DNA of 64,000 bases. Origin: Burkholderia sp. TSV86 (GTDB lineage Bacteria; Pseudomonadota; Gammaproteobacteria; Burkholderiales; Burkholderiaceae). The stretch spans positions 124,001 through 188,000 of the forward strand of contig NZ_LOWB01000021.1 in assembly GCF_001522865.1 (NCBI RefSeq), written 5' to 3'. Below, one piece after another: positions 49,072 to 58,424 of this stretch. A program made the translations under genes and the position numbers. Below the pieces are notes generated by a model. It saw only the letters and a program-made list of their open reading frames with translations. It was not told the origin of the DNA and did not search any database. Numbering within the stretch: the first letter of the stretch is position 1; each line of letters begins with the position of its first letter.

Positions 49072-50482
49072 TGGCGATGCGCCGCCCCGCGCGTTGCGTC
49101 ACCGATGCCGCCGTCGCGACGCTGCGCAGATCGGTGAGGAACGACTCGCGCCATACCGACAGATCATTACCGCGCAGCCGCGCGATGTTGTCCGCGTGGC
49201 GCGCCTGCCGCTCGTCGAGCGGCATCGCGAGCGCGCGCTCGAGCGATTCCGCCATCTGCGACAGATCGTAGGGATTCACGAGCAACGCGCCCGGCAGTTC
49301 CGCCGCCGCGCCCGCGAACTCGGACAGCACGAGCACGCCCGGATTGTCGGCGTCCTGCGAGGCAACGTACTCCTTCGCGACGAGATTCATTCCGTCGCGC
49401 AACGGCGTCACGTAACCGACTTGCGACAGCCGGAACAACGCCATCAGCAAATTGCGCTCGTACTTGCGGTTCAGATACTGGATCGGCGTCCAGTCGAGCT
49501 GCGCGAAACGGCCATTGATGCGCCCCGCCTCGCCTTCGAGCGTCTGGCGAATGCGCTGATAGGTCTGCACGTCCGAACGCGTCGGCGGCGCGATCTGCAC
49601 GAGCGATACGCGCCCCTGCCAGCCGGGCGCGTTCGCGAGCATCCGCTCGAACGCCTGAAAACGTTCGACGAGCCCCTTCGAGTAATCGAGGCGATCGACG
49701 CTGATCACGAGCTTGCGATCGCGCATCGAATCACGCAGCGCCTTGACCGCCTTGCGCGATCCATACTCGACGGCCGCCTTGCCGATTGCGTCCGGATAGA
49801 TGCCGATCGGGTAGGCCGCGACCTTCACGACCCGGCCGTGCGCGTGCAGCATCCCGTCTTCGCTCGACGTGCCGAGCCCGCGCCGCTCGATGTAATCGAC
49901 AAACGACTGCTTGTCGCCTTCCGTTTGAAAACCGACCACGTCATACGCGCACATGAATTTGATCAGTTCCTCGTGTGGCGGCACCGTGCGCAGGATTTCC
50001 GGCGTGGGGAACGGAATGTGCAGGAAAAAACCTATCGGATTTTTTATGCCGAGTTCGCGCAAGCAATGCGCAAACGGCAGCAGATGATAGTCGTGCACCC
50101 AAATGATGTCGTCGGGCTGAACGAGCGCGCTTAGCTGTTTGGCGAGCGCGGAATTCACGCGCAGATAGCCCGCATACTCCTGCCGGTCGAAACGCGCGAG
50201 ATCGACCCGGTAGTGGAACACCGGCCAGAGCGTCGCGTTCGAGAACCCCCGATAGTACTGGTCGTAGTCACGCCGCGTAAGGCCGACGGTGGCGTAGGTG
50301 ACCTTGCCGTCGCGCTCGATCACCGGCTCGCCAGCGTCCCCGACGATGTCGCCGCTCCAGCCAAACCAGATGCCGCCCGTTTCCTTCAGCGCGTCGAGCA
50401 CCCCCACGGCGAGCCCGCCTGCTGTCGGACGCGCATCCTGGCCGGCCGCCACGCGATTCGATACCACGATCAATCTGCTCAT
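49064..50482 (-). CDS. otsA: trehalose-6-phosphate synthase
   Basis: A 472-residue GT20 enzyme that joins UDP-glucose and glucose-6-phosphate to trehalose-6-phosphate. It has the N-terminal RLIVVSNRVA, GGLAVGVLDALKE, VHDYHLLPFA, the substrate loop SVDRLDYSKGLVERFQAFE and the C-terminal DGMNLVAKEYVA...GVLVLSEFAGAA. Full family length. It serves osmotic and stress tolerance. No otsB phosphatase gene is in the window, so dephosphorylation must occur elsewhere. ATG 50482 is the family start. Confidence 0.94.
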   Translation of the reverse strand: MSRLIVVSNRVAAGQDARPTAGGLAVGVLDALKETGGIWFGWSGDIVGDAGEPVIERDGKVTYATVGLTRRDYDQYYRGFSNATLWPVFHYRVDLARFDRQEYAGYLRVNSALAKQLSALVQPDDIIWVHDYHLLPFAHCLRELGIKNPIGFFLHIPFPTPEILRTVPPHEELIKFMCAYDVVGFQTEGDKQSFVDYIERRGLGTSSEDGMLHAHGRVVKVAAYPIGIYPDAIGKAAVEYGSRKAVKALRDSMRDRKLVISVDRLDYSKGLVERFQAFERMLANAPGWQGRVSLVQIAPPTRSDVQTYQRIRQTLEGEAGRINGRFAQLDWTPIQYLNRKYERNLLMALFRLSQVGYVTPLRDGMNLVAKEYVASQDADNPGVLVLSEFAGAAAELPGALLVNPYDLSQMAESLERALAMPLDERQARHADNIARLRGNDLSVWRESFLTDLRSVATAASVTQRAGRRIANA

Positions 50483-50608
50483 TACGGCTACCCTCCTGTT
50501 TGCTGATTGCCCGGTCAACGGAAACCGCCTCCGTCGAAACGAGCAAGTCGCATGCCACTTGCGACATTTCAAACGTTAAACATGCAAACACATGTAACAA
50601 CGACGCGT

Positions 50609-50821
50609 TCACGCATCCTGATCGATGCCCAAATCGCGTTGATAGTCGAGCCCTTCCGGGCGTGCGCCGCCCTGGTTGTGATCGCCGTCGGACGGATGTG
50701 CGGGTGCCGAGCCGGCGGGCGCGGGGGAAGTCGGTGCGTTGACCGGCTGCGACGAGCCGGTGCCGGCGTCGCGCACCCGTGGTTCGGGACGCTTGGAGCG
50801 GCGCATGGCAGGGTGTCTCAT
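50609..50821 (-). CDS. small hypothetical protein
   Basis: A 70-residue, Pro/Ser-rich, basic-then-acidic frame (MRHPAMRRSKRPEPRVRDAG onward, ending YQRDLGIDQDA). It lies between otsA and the lipoprotein pair. No family, no clear ribosome site. The acidic, non-shadow-like C-terminus argues for a real gene, but support is limited. Confidence 0.4.
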   Translation of the reverse strand: MRHPAMRRSKRPEPRVRDAGTGSSQPVNAPTSPAPAGSAPAHPSDGDHNQGGARPEGLDYQRDLGIDQDA

Positions 50822-51090
50822 GATCAGAGCGGCGCGAAGCCGCTGTCGAAACAGTCCATGGTTAATTAGTGTAAAAGCCATTCAGTTAGTTCGCGGTAAC
50901 AATGACATTCAATTTGTAACGATTCGACCCCTGCGCCCTGCTTTGCACCACAATGCCGAAGATTGCCCGCGCGATGCGCGCGGCATACGTTTGTCAATTT
51001 TTTGCATTTCTCGCCGGACAATTGCAGAACAATGGCGCTACGCTTGCGGGGCCTGCGCCGCAGCGCAGAAAGACAGGATCGCACTCAGGG

Positions 51091-51642
51091 ATGAACCATC
51101 GCATCGCAACGCCCGCACGCAGTTGGGCGGTATGGGCCGCGCTTGGCGCCGCCGCATGCTCGGCACTCTTGTCGGGCTGTAACTCGCTGTATAGCGAAGG
51201 AGCGACGGCAGGCGCCGGCATCGCCGGCGCGGCCATCGCGTCGAAAGTCACCAACAACGCCTCCGTTGCAACCGGCATCGGCCTCGGAGCCGTCGCTGGC
51301 GCACGCGCGGGCGTCCAGTACACTCAGCGCGTCGCGCACCGCTACACGCAGGCGAAGATCGCCGAGGCGGCCGGACCTCTGGACGTCGGCGGCGTCGCCC
51401 CGTGGTCGGCGCATCATTCGTTCCCGATCGAAGACGACGAACACGGCCGCGTGACCGTCAGCCGGCTCATCAGCGTCGGGCCGCTCGACTGCAAGGAAAT
51501 CGTTTTTTCGGTCGACACCAACGCGAAGCCGGGCGCGCCGACCCAATCGGGTTTCTATATCGCGACGCTTTGCCGGGACGGCCCAACGTGGAAATGGGCG
51601 TCGGCGGAGCCGGCAACCGAGCGCTGGGGAGCACTGCAATGA
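51091..51642 (+). CDS. lipoprotein with glycine-zipper, first of a paralogous pair
   Basis: A 183-residue lipoprotein: lipobox LLSGC with Cys30, a glycine-zipper stretch (GAGIAGAAIASKVT and GIGLGAVAGARAGV, about 40-75), and a C-terminal domain containing DCKEIVFSVD and WKWASAEPATERWGALQ. The zipper resembles segments of outer-membrane lipoproteins of the SlyB/17-kDa antigen kind, but the C-terminal domain was not recognised. Its stop overlaps the next start (ATGA). The next protein ends with the same motif, so the pair arose by duplication. Confidence 0.8.
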   Translation: MNHRIATPARSWAVWAALGAAACSALLSGCNSLYSEGATAGAGIAGAAIASKVTNNASVATGIGLGAVAGARAGVQYTQRVAHRYTQAKIAEAAGPLDVGGVAPWSAHHSFPIEDDEHGRVTVSRLISVGPLDCKEIVFSVDTNAKPGAPTQSGFYIATLCRDGPTWKWASAEPATERWGALQ

Positions 51643-52145
51643 GCGCGGTCGCGCGCGCGGCGCTGCCGCTCGCGGCCGCCCTCGCGCTGGCCGCCGCAAC
51701 GGCCGGGCTCACCGGCTGCGGCTCGGTCGGCGCGGCAAGCGGTGCGCTCGCGGGCACCGCGACGGGGCTGGTCACCGCGAACCCCGCGGTTGGCGTCGGC
51801 GTCGGCATCGCGGTGCAGGCCGCGACGGACGAAGCCGTCAATCGCACGATGAAGCAGTTGCACAAGAATCAGCAGGATGCGATCGCCCAGGCAGCGGCGG
51901 GCCTCGCGGTCGGCGAGACCCGCGCATGGCGGGTAAAGAACGTCGTGCCGCTCGAAAACGGCGAAGGCGAAGTACGCGTGACGCGCGCATTCACGACGCC
52001 GCTTGCACTCTGCAAGGAATTCGCGTTCTCGGTGAAGGATGGCGCACGAGCCGACTGGTATTTCGCGAGCGCATGTGAAAGCCAGCACGGCTGGCAATGG
52101 GCAGCGGCGGAGCCGGCGGTTGACCGCTGGGGCAATCTGCAATGA
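51639..52145 (+). CDS. lipoprotein with glycine-zipper, second of a paralogous pair
   Basis: A 168-residue lipoprotein: lipobox LTGC, glycine-rich zipper (GVGVGIAVQAATDEAVNRTM), and a C-terminal domain with LCKEFAFSV and WQWAAAEPAVDRWGNLQ, the same layout as its upstream neighbour. The segment ETRAWRVKNVVPLENGEGEVRVTR is a likely beta sandwich. It starts within the upstream stop codon, so expression is coupled. Both proteins are expected at the periplasmic face of the outer membrane. Function unknown. Confidence 0.8.
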   Translation: MSAVARAALPLAAALALAAATAGLTGCGSVGAASGALAGTATGLVTANPAVGVGVGIAVQAATDEAVNRTMKQLHKNQQDAIAQAAAGLAVGETRAWRVKNVVPLENGEGEVRVTRAFTTPLALCKEFAFSVKDGARADWYFASACESQHGWQWAAAEPAVDRWGNLQ

Positions 52146-52326
52146 TGCGGTGACCAAGGCGGTGCGGCCAAGGCGAGCCGCGCGCAAGCGCTACGATCCG
52201 AAGCCGCGCTCAGGTCCTTACCGGCCGACATCGCTGGCAGCGCCCACGCCCCGCCGCCAGCGGAAAACGTCACAACAAGCGGCGACAATCGGCAACAACC
52301 GGCGGCTGCGTCGCCCCCGCGCCGGA

Positions 52327-53673
52327 TCAGGACTCAACGTCCTCGAGACTGAAGATCTCCGTTTGATCGTTGTACGAGAAGATCTCGCCATACCGGCCCC
52401 AGTCGATCACCGCGTCGAGCGTCTCCTCGGCCGCGCCGTCCGACAGGAAATCCTCGAGCTCCTGCTCGAAGCGCACGCGCGGCGCGCGATGCCCCGGCCG
52501 CTCGTTGAGCACCTTCTTGATCCGCGCGGCGAGCGGCACGTGGCGCAACAGATGCTCGGCGAACATGATCTTGCGCTCCTGTGTGCCGAACTCGGCGAAC
52601 ACGCGTCCGGGCGGCGTCAGGAACACGTCGCCCTCGCGCACGTCGGCAAACCCGAGATGCTGCAGCACCTCGGCGATCGGAAACAGATCGTCGACCTCCA
52701 GATGCAGCGTGCGCGCGATTTCCGGCATGTCCGCGCGGCCGTGGTACGGCGCCATCGCCAGCGTTTCGATCAAGCCGGCCATCAAGTTCGTCGACACTCG
52801 CGGCAGCCAGCTTCCAAGTTCCAGCCCCTTTTTCGTCGCCTCGCCGAGCTGGCGCGCGGTCATCTTCGCGTAGATGTCGTCGACGAGCCGGCGGAACGCC
52901 GGGTCGAGACGATTGCGCGGATGCTTGAACGGCACCTTGATCTCGGCGATCACGCGGCCCGGGTTCGACGACAGCACGAGAATCCGGTCGCACATGAACA
53001 CCGCTTCCTCGATGTTGTGCGTGACGATCAGCACCGATTTGATCGGCATGCGGCCCTGCGTCCACAAATCGAGCAAGTCGGTGCGCAGCGTTTCGGCGGT
53101 CAGCACGTCAAGCGCGGAGAACGGCTCGTCCATCAAGAGCAGCGTCGGATCGACGACCAGCGCGCGCGCGAAACCCACGCGCTGGCGCATGCCGCCCGAC
53201 AACTCGCGCGGATACGCGTTCTCGAAGCCGTCAAGACCGATCAGATCGATCGCGGCGAGCGCGCGCTCGCGCCGCTCGCGCGCGCCGACGCCGAGCGCCT
53301 CGAGCCCGGCCTCGACGTTCTGCAGCACGGTGAGCCAAGGAAACAACGCGAAGGTCTGGAACACCATCGCGACGCCCTCGGCCGGGCCAGACAACGGCTT
53401 GCCCAGATACGTGACCTCGCCGCCCGTCGGTTCGATCAGGCCGGCGATGATGCGCAACAGCGTCGACTTCCCGGAGCCCGAGCGGCCGAGCAAGCCGACG
53501 ATCTCGCCCTCGCGCAGCGACAGGTTCGCGCCGTCGAGCACGAGCAGCTCGCCCTGGGTCTTGTTGAAGCCGCGACTCACGTTGTCGACGCGCAGGATTT
53601 CCTCGCCCAGGCGCGGCGGCGCACTCGGCGTCGGGGTCTGAACAGGGGCGTTCACAGCATTCGGGTTTTGCAT
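52327..53673 (-). CDS. ABC transporter ATP-binding protein, NitT/TauT type
   Basis: A 448-residue protein. The ABC domain (about 25-270) has GRSGSGKST, LSGGMRQRVGFARAL and LLLMDEPFSALD, with a helical signature typical of nitrate/sulfonate/taurine importers. A further 150 residues form an AAA-associated C-terminal winged-helix domain (ELGSWLPRVSTNLMAGLIETL...) seen in a subgroup with fused permeases. It follows the permease gene by 59 bases. No substrate-binding protein gene is present nearby. Confidence 0.88.
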   Translation of the reverse strand: MQNPNAVNAPVQTPTPSAPPRLGEEILRVDNVSRGFNKTQGELLVLDGANLSLREGEIVGLLGRSGSGKSTLLRIIAGLIEPTGGEVTYLGKPLSGPAEGVAMVFQTFALFPWLTVLQNVEAGLEALGVGARERRERALAAIDLIGLDGFENAYPRELSGGMRQRVGFARALVVDPTLLLMDEPFSALDVLTAETLRTDLLDLWTQGRMPIKSVLIVTHNIEEAVFMCDRILVLSSNPGRVIAEIKVPFKHPRNRLDPAFRRLVDDIYAKMTARQLGEATKKGLELGSWLPRVSTNLMAGLIETLAMAPYHGRADMPEIARTLHLEVDDLFPIAEVLQHLGFADVREGDVFLTPPGRVFAEFGTQERKIMFAEHLLRHVPLAARIKKVLNERPGHRAPRVRFEQELEDFLSDGAAEETLDAVIDWGRYGEIFSYNDQTEIFSLEDVES

Positions 53674-53732
53674 CGCGTTTCGCTCTCGGTCGGTCTCGAT
53701 AGGCAGACAGGCAGACAGGTTTCGAATCTCGC

Positions 53733-55490
53733 TCAATCGAGACGAAGCTTCGCTTCGGCGTACGCGTACAGCGGACGCCACAACAGACGGTTGAACAGCG
53801 TGACGAACAGGGACATCACGGCGATGCCGAGAATGATCTTCGGATAATCGCCCGCGGCCGTCGTCTGCGCAATGTACGCGCCGAGACCGTGCGCCTGGAT
53901 CTTGGTATCGCCCCATTGGACGAACTCGGACACGATGCTCGCATTCCACGCGCCGCCCGACGCGGTGATCGCGCCCGTCACGTAATACGGGAAGATGCCC
54001 GGCAGGATCGCCTGGCGCCACCATTGCCAGCCGCGGATACGGAAATTGGTGGCCGCTTCGCGGTAATCGTTCGGGTACGAGGTCGCGCCCGCGATCACGT
54101 TGAACAGGATATACCACTGGGTGCCAAGCACGATGAGAGGCGACAGCCAGATGTCGGCGTTCAGGTGGTAGCGCGCGATCACGATCACGAACACCGGAAA
54201 CAGCAGGTTCGCCGGAAACGCCGCGAGAAACTGCGCGAGCGGCTGCACCTTCTCGGCGAGCGCCGGCCGCAGGCCGATCCATACGCCGACCGGCACCCAG
54301 ATCAGCGACGCGAGCGCGATCAGCAGCGTGACGCGCAACAGCGTGATGAGGCCCAGCACGAACACGCGACCCACTTCGTCGAGCGTCACCCCGGTTTTCA
54401 CGTATGCGACCACGCGCCACACCACGTAGAGCGTGCCGGCGATCACGAGAATCGCCCAGCCGATATCGGCCAAGCGCGACGCCTTCTTCTCGACGCGCGG
54501 CATCGAGAAGCGGACCGCGTCGAGCGACGGCACGCGCAGCGGAATCCGCGCGGCCTTCGCGAAGAACCAGCCGGCCGGCACGAGAAGCTGATGGATCAGG
54601 CGCGTGCGGCGCACCAGATCGAGCAGCCACGATTCCGGCGCGTTGCCCGAACTCGTGTTTTCCATCCGGAACTTGTCCGCCCACGCGACGAGCGGACGGA
54701 ACAGCAATTGATCGTAAGCGAGGATTACGACGGTCATCGCCAGAATCACCCAGCCGACCGAGCCCAGGCTCTTCTCGGCGATCGCCTGGGCGAGATACGC
54801 GCCGATCCCCGGCAGCGTGATCGTATGATTGCCGACCGTGATCGCCTCGGAGGCGACGACGAAAAACCAGCCGCCCGACATCGACATCATCATGTTCCAG
54901 ATGAGACCCGGCATCGAGAATGGCACTTCGAGCTTCCAGAAGCGCTGCCATGCGGTGAGGTGAAAGCCGCGCGAGACCTCGTCGAGATCGCGCGGCACCG
55001 TGCGCAGCGACTGGTAGAAGCTGAACGTCATGTTCCACGCCTGGCTCGTGAAGATCGCGAAGATCGCGGCAAGCTCGGCGCCGAGCACGCGGCTCGGGAA
55101 CAGCGCGAGGAAGAACGTGACCGTAAAAGAAATGTAGCCGAGCACGGGCACCGACTGCAGGATGTCGAGGATCGGCACGAGCACCATCCCCGCGCGGCGG
55201 CTCTTCGCGGCAAGCGTGCCGTAGACGAGCGTGAACACGAGCGAGGCGACCATCGCCGCGAGCATCCGCAGCGTCGTGCGCAGCGCGTACTCAGGCAGGT
55301 TCGCGGGATCGAGCGAGATCTTCTGCGTGTCGAGCGTCGTGATCGGCGCCATCGTCTCGTGAAAGCCGATCGACGCCATCGCGATCAGGCAGATGATCAG
55401 CGGAAACGCGACGAAATCCCAGCGGTTGGGCAATACGCGCCATGCGGACGCATTGGCGGTGCGGTTCGGATCGAAGAGTCCGAGATCCAT
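53733..55490 (-). CDS. ABC transporter permease, duplicated
   Basis: A 585-residue protein containing two binding-protein-dependent transport domains, so one chain gives both membrane halves. EAA-like loops occur in each (EVSRGFHLTAWQRFWKLEVPFSMPGLIWN and EAATNFRIRGWQWWRQAILPG). About 12 helices. With the ATPase downstream it makes a complete importer core. The family transports organosulfonates, nitrate or thiamine-pyrimidine-like compounds, but the missing binding protein leaves the substrate open. Confidence 0.88.
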   Translation of the reverse strand: MDLGLFDPNRTANASAWRVLPNRWDFVAFPLIICLIAMASIGFHETMAPITTLDTQKISLDPANLPEYALRTTLRMLAAMVASLVFTLVYGTLAAKSRRAGMVLVPILDILQSVPVLGYISFTVTFFLALFPSRVLGAELAAIFAIFTSQAWNMTFSFYQSLRTVPRDLDEVSRGFHLTAWQRFWKLEVPFSMPGLIWNMMMSMSGGWFFVVASEAITVGNHTITLPGIGAYLAQAIAEKSLGSVGWVILAMTVVILAYDQLLFRPLVAWADKFRMENTSSGNAPESWLLDLVRRTRLIHQLLVPAGWFFAKAARIPLRVPSLDAVRFSMPRVEKKASRLADIGWAILVIAGTLYVVWRVVAYVKTGVTLDEVGRVFVLGLITLLRVTLLIALASLIWVPVGVWIGLRPALAEKVQPLAQFLAAFPANLLFPVFVIVIARYHLNADIWLSPLIVLGTQWYILFNVIAGATSYPNDYREAATNFRIRGWQWWRQAILPGIFPYYVTGAITASGGAWNASIVSEFVQWGDTKIQAHGLGAYIAQTTAAGDYPKIILGIAVMSLFVTLFNRLLWRPLYAYAEAKLRLD

Positions 55491-56059
55491 CAGGCGCCCT
55501 CCCCGGCAAAGCCGTGCGAATCAATAAAAGAAGCCAGAAAGAGAATGTGACTCATGGCAAGGCGCACTTGCGCGGTAATTCATTTCGACTGCGACGACGC
55601 AAAAGCCGCTGCACGCGTACCGAGGCCGCCGGCTTTCACCCGCGAACGGAACCCGCCCGGTTTGGCGACGGCACGACACTACACCATCCGGTATTTCAGG
55701 CACAACCTTTTGGGCAACGAACCGAAAAAATCCGGCGCTGCCGCGCAACAATCGCTCGAAACCCGCGCACGGCAGGCGGACGACGAAACGGACGGCAAAG
55801 CGGACGACGGACGGATCGACGAGGAAGGGCGTGCGCCGGCTGACCGCGCTGCTGCGCCGCAACGCCGAATTATGCCGTGATCCGGTGCCGCCGTGAACCC
55901 GCACGGCAGGCGCCCGTGCGGCGGCGCGACGCATCCGGTGACACCTGACTGGCAGACGACGCGCCGAAGCAGGTTATGATGGGTGCTGGCTCCGAACGGA
56001 AGTGGCGGAAAACCGCGCGAGCCGGCAAGAGCCGATGGTCAATCAGCCGGAGGAAATGA
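55491..56059. other. intergenic, no gene supported
   Basis: About 570 bases between divergent genes. Frames of about 110-135 residues on either strand (for example 55554-55880) are unlike known families and show shadow-like composition. The space should contain promoters for the ABC permease and for the small protein at 56060. Confidence 0.5.
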
Positions 56060-56326
56060 ATGGCAGGAAATCTGGTTATCGTATGCCGCGACCAGGACGC
56101 CGACGCGTTCGATCAACTGATGCACGAGTACGGCTCGTTCCAGACGCGGCTGTCGTCGACGGCTTGGTATCTGAACATGAACATCGTTCCCGAGACCCTT
56201 CAGGAGACGATCCTCGATCGGCTCGGCAAATACACGACGCTCTATATCTTCGAAGCAACGAGCGTGACCTACAACACGATCGACAGCAACGCCGCCGAAA
56301 CACTCAGCACGCTATTCGGCGAATGA
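56060..56326 (+). CDS. small conserved protein, Cas2/VapD-reminiscent
   Basis: An 88-residue protein, MAGNLVIVCRDQDADAFDQL at the start. The pattern beta strand (NLVIVCRD), helix (FDQLMHEYG), strand with LSSTAWYLNM, helix (ETILDRLGKY), strand (TTLYIFEATS) resembles the ferredoxin-like fold of Cas2/VapD-type nucleases and of small SinR-named proteins. The exact catalytic acidic residue of Cas2 is not evident apart from Asp11/Asp13. There is no CRISPR or toxin partner nearby. GGAGG precedes ATG 56060 closely. Confidence 0.7.
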   Translation: MAGNLVIVCRDQDADAFDQLMHEYGSFQTRLSSTAWYLNMNIVPETLQETILDRLGKYTTLYIFEATSVTYNTIDSNAAETLSTLFGE

Positions 56327-56398
56327 CCGGCCCGCGGCGCCCGGCAAAGCCCGGGGGGCCGCCCCGCATGGCGCCCGGCCTTTGAGCCGCGGCGCGCA

Positions 56399-57715
56399 TC
56401 AGGACGCCGCCGCCGGCTCCAACTTCGGCATCACGTCGAACGGGAACGTCATCACCACCCGCAGGCCGCCCTGCTCGCGGTTGCCGACCTCGCACGCACC
56501 GCCCGTGCGCGCCACCAGCCGATCGACTATCGCGAGCCCCAGCCCGCTATGTCCGTTGCCGCCGCGCGCCGGATCGAGACGCACGAATGGCCGGGTCGCA
56601 TCGGCCAGATCGCGCGGCGCGATGCCCTTGCCGTGATCGCTGACCTCGAGGGTATAGCCGTCGGCGGTGCGCGCGGTCGAGATCACCACGGGCGGCGCGC
56701 CATACGCGTGTGCATTGTCGAGCAGATTCGACAGCACACGGTCGAGCGTCGCAGTGGGCAGCTTGAAGCCCGGCCCGGCCGCCAGCTCGGTCTGCACGGC
56801 CGGCGCATTCGGCGCGACCGCGCGGTAGGTGCGCGCGATCCGCTCGCACGTCTGATCGACGGGCACGATCTCGCTGCGATCGACGCCGCCGTGCGCGAAT
56901 ACGAGGAACTGGTCGACGATATGCGTCATCGAATCGACGTCGCGCACCACGCCATCGCGCAGCCGCGCGTCTTCCATCATCTCCGCGCGCAGCCGCATCC
57001 GCGCGAGCGGTGTGCGCAGATCATGCGCGACGCCCGCGAGCATCACGGCGCGATCGTTTTCCGCCCGCGACACCTGCTGCACCATCTGGTTGAAGCCCCG
57101 CGTGAGCTGGCGCAACTCGCGCGGCCCGCGCTCGGCAAGCGGCGGCGGCACCATCCCGCGGCCGAAACGCGCAACCGCGCGGGCGAGCGACCTCAGCGGC
57201 TGCTGCAATTGCCACGCGGCGAACAACGCGGCCATCACCGCGGCCGAAAAAATCATCGCGAGCCAAATCACCATTCGGTCGAACGAACGCGGCGGCCGCA
57301 ACGGCTGTACCGGCACGACGATCCAGTTGCGGTCGTCCGGCTGCTTGACCCATACCACGGGCGGATGGCCGGGCGGGCCGACCCGCACTTGCGTGCCGGG
57401 CGGCAGACGCTCGCGCAGGTTTTCGGTAAAACGCTTGAGCGGCGACGGAAGATCGTCCTCGTTGCCGTCGGCCGGCACATCGCTGCTCTCCGGTGCGACG
57501 AGCCGCACGCGCGACGGCAACGGCTGATCCGGCGAGCGCTCGACATGCTGGCGCACCGCGTCGACAAGAAACGCGGCCTCCTCGACTGCATAGCGCGTCT
57601 GCACCCGGTTGCGCTCGAGCTTGATCGCGAAGAACCACGCGAAGTGCGACAGCAGCAGCACACAGACGACGAGCAGCGCAAGCCGGCCGAACAGCGAATC
57701 AATGGGCTTGCGCAT
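56399..57715 (-). CDS. envZ: EnvZ-like sensor histidine kinase
   Basis: A 438-residue inner-membrane kinase. Helices at about 10-31 and 150-168 flank a periplasmic loop of about 120 residues. HAMP domain follows (about 170-222), then the phospho-acceptor His231 in VAHDLRTPLARMRL, N-box NLLDNAHAY, and GHGKG- and GLGLAIV-type ATP motifs (DHGKGIAP). The H-box is closest to EnvZ. It overlaps the OmpR-type regulator by 17 bases. Signals may include osmolarity or envelope stress. Confidence 0.9.
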   Translation of the reverse strand: MRKPIDSLFGRLALLVVCVLLLSHFAWFFAIKLERNRVQTRYAVEEAAFLVDAVRQHVERSPDQPLPSRVRLVAPESSDVPADGNEDDLPSPLKRFTENLRERLPPGTQVRVGPPGHPPVVWVKQPDDRNWIVVPVQPLRPPRSFDRMVIWLAMIFSAAVMAALFAAWQLQQPLRSLARAVARFGRGMVPPPLAERGPRELRQLTRGFNQMVQQVSRAENDRAVMLAGVAHDLRTPLARMRLRAEMMEDARLRDGVVRDVDSMTHIVDQFLVFAHGGVDRSEIVPVDQTCERIARTYRAVAPNAPAVQTELAAGPGFKLPTATLDRVLSNLLDNAHAYGAPPVVISTARTADGYTLEVSDHGKGIAPRDLADATRPFVRLDPARGGNGHSGLGLAIVDRLVARTGGACEVGNREQGGLRVVMTFPFDVMPKLEPAAAS

Positions 57716-58424
57716 GAGCCTCGCCGTTCGGCACGAACACGTAGCCGCGGCCTCGCACCGTCTGAATGAAACGCGGCGTCGACGGATCGGTTTCGAGAAT
57801 CCGGCGCAAGCGCCACACCTGCACGTCGATCCCGCGATCGGTGCCGTCGTATTCGGGGCCGTGCAGCAATTCGAGCAGGCGCTCGCGGGTCAGCGTGCGC
57901 AGCGCGTGGCTGACGAAGATCTTCAGCAGGGCGAATTCGCTGCTCGACAGCGTCGCCGGCCGGCCGTCGACGGCAAGCGTGCGCGCCTGGAAATCGAGCA
58001 CGAAACGGCCGAACGCGTAAGGCTCGCGCTGCTCCGGCGCGGCGGCCGACGGCGTCGCGCGGCGGCGGCGCAGCACCGCCTGCACGCGTGCGAGCAGCTC
58101 GCGTGGATTGAACGGCTTGCCGAGATAATCGTCCGCGCCGAGCTCGAGGCCGACGATGCGATCGACGTCGTCCGCGCGGGCCGTCAGCATGATGACCGGG
58201 ATGTCGTCGCCCGCCGCGCGAAGCTGGCGCAGCGCGCTCAGGCCATCGACGCCCGGCATCATCAGATCGAGCACGATGAGATCGGGGCGCTCGCGTTCGA
58301 GGCGCTTTTCGAGCGTCGCGGCGTCGTGCAGCACCGATACCTCGATGCCTTGCCGGACGAGATAGTCGCGCAGCAAATCGCGTAGTTCTTGGTCGTCGTC
58401 GACGATGAGGATCTGGGTAGTCAT
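57699..58424 (-). CDS. ompR: OmpR-family response regulator
   Basis: A 241-residue regulator. The receiver domain has DDD at 9-11, phospho-acceptor Asp53 in LIVLDLMMPG, and Lys in LGKPF. The C-terminal winged helix contains LSSSEFALLKIFVSHALRTLTRERLLELL and DVQVWRLRRILE...FIQTVRGRGYVFV. It lies upstream of and overlaps the kinase gene, so both come from one message. The divergent Spy-like gene may be in its regulon, by position only. Confidence 0.92.
   Translation of the reverse strand: MTTQILIVDDDQELRDLLRDYLVRQGIEVSVLHDAATLEKRLERERPDLIVLDLMMPGVDGLSALRQLRAAGDDIPVIMLTARADDVDRIVGLELGADDYLGKPFNPRELLARVQAVLRRRRATPSAAAPEQREPYAFGRFVLDFQARTLAVDGRPATLSSSEFALLKIFVSHALRTLTRERLLELLHGPEYDGTDRGIDVQVWRLRRILETDPSTPRFIQTVRGRGYVFVPNGEAHAQAH

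Noticed and set aside
52327..55038. A 903-residue frame covering ATPase and part of the permease
   Set aside because: The N-terminal part is an arginine-rich shadow of the permease; the ATPase starts at 53673.
55521..55934. Open frames of 108-137 residues on both strands
   Set aside because: No family features, no ribosome sites, mutually overlapping; typical of GC-rich spurious frames.
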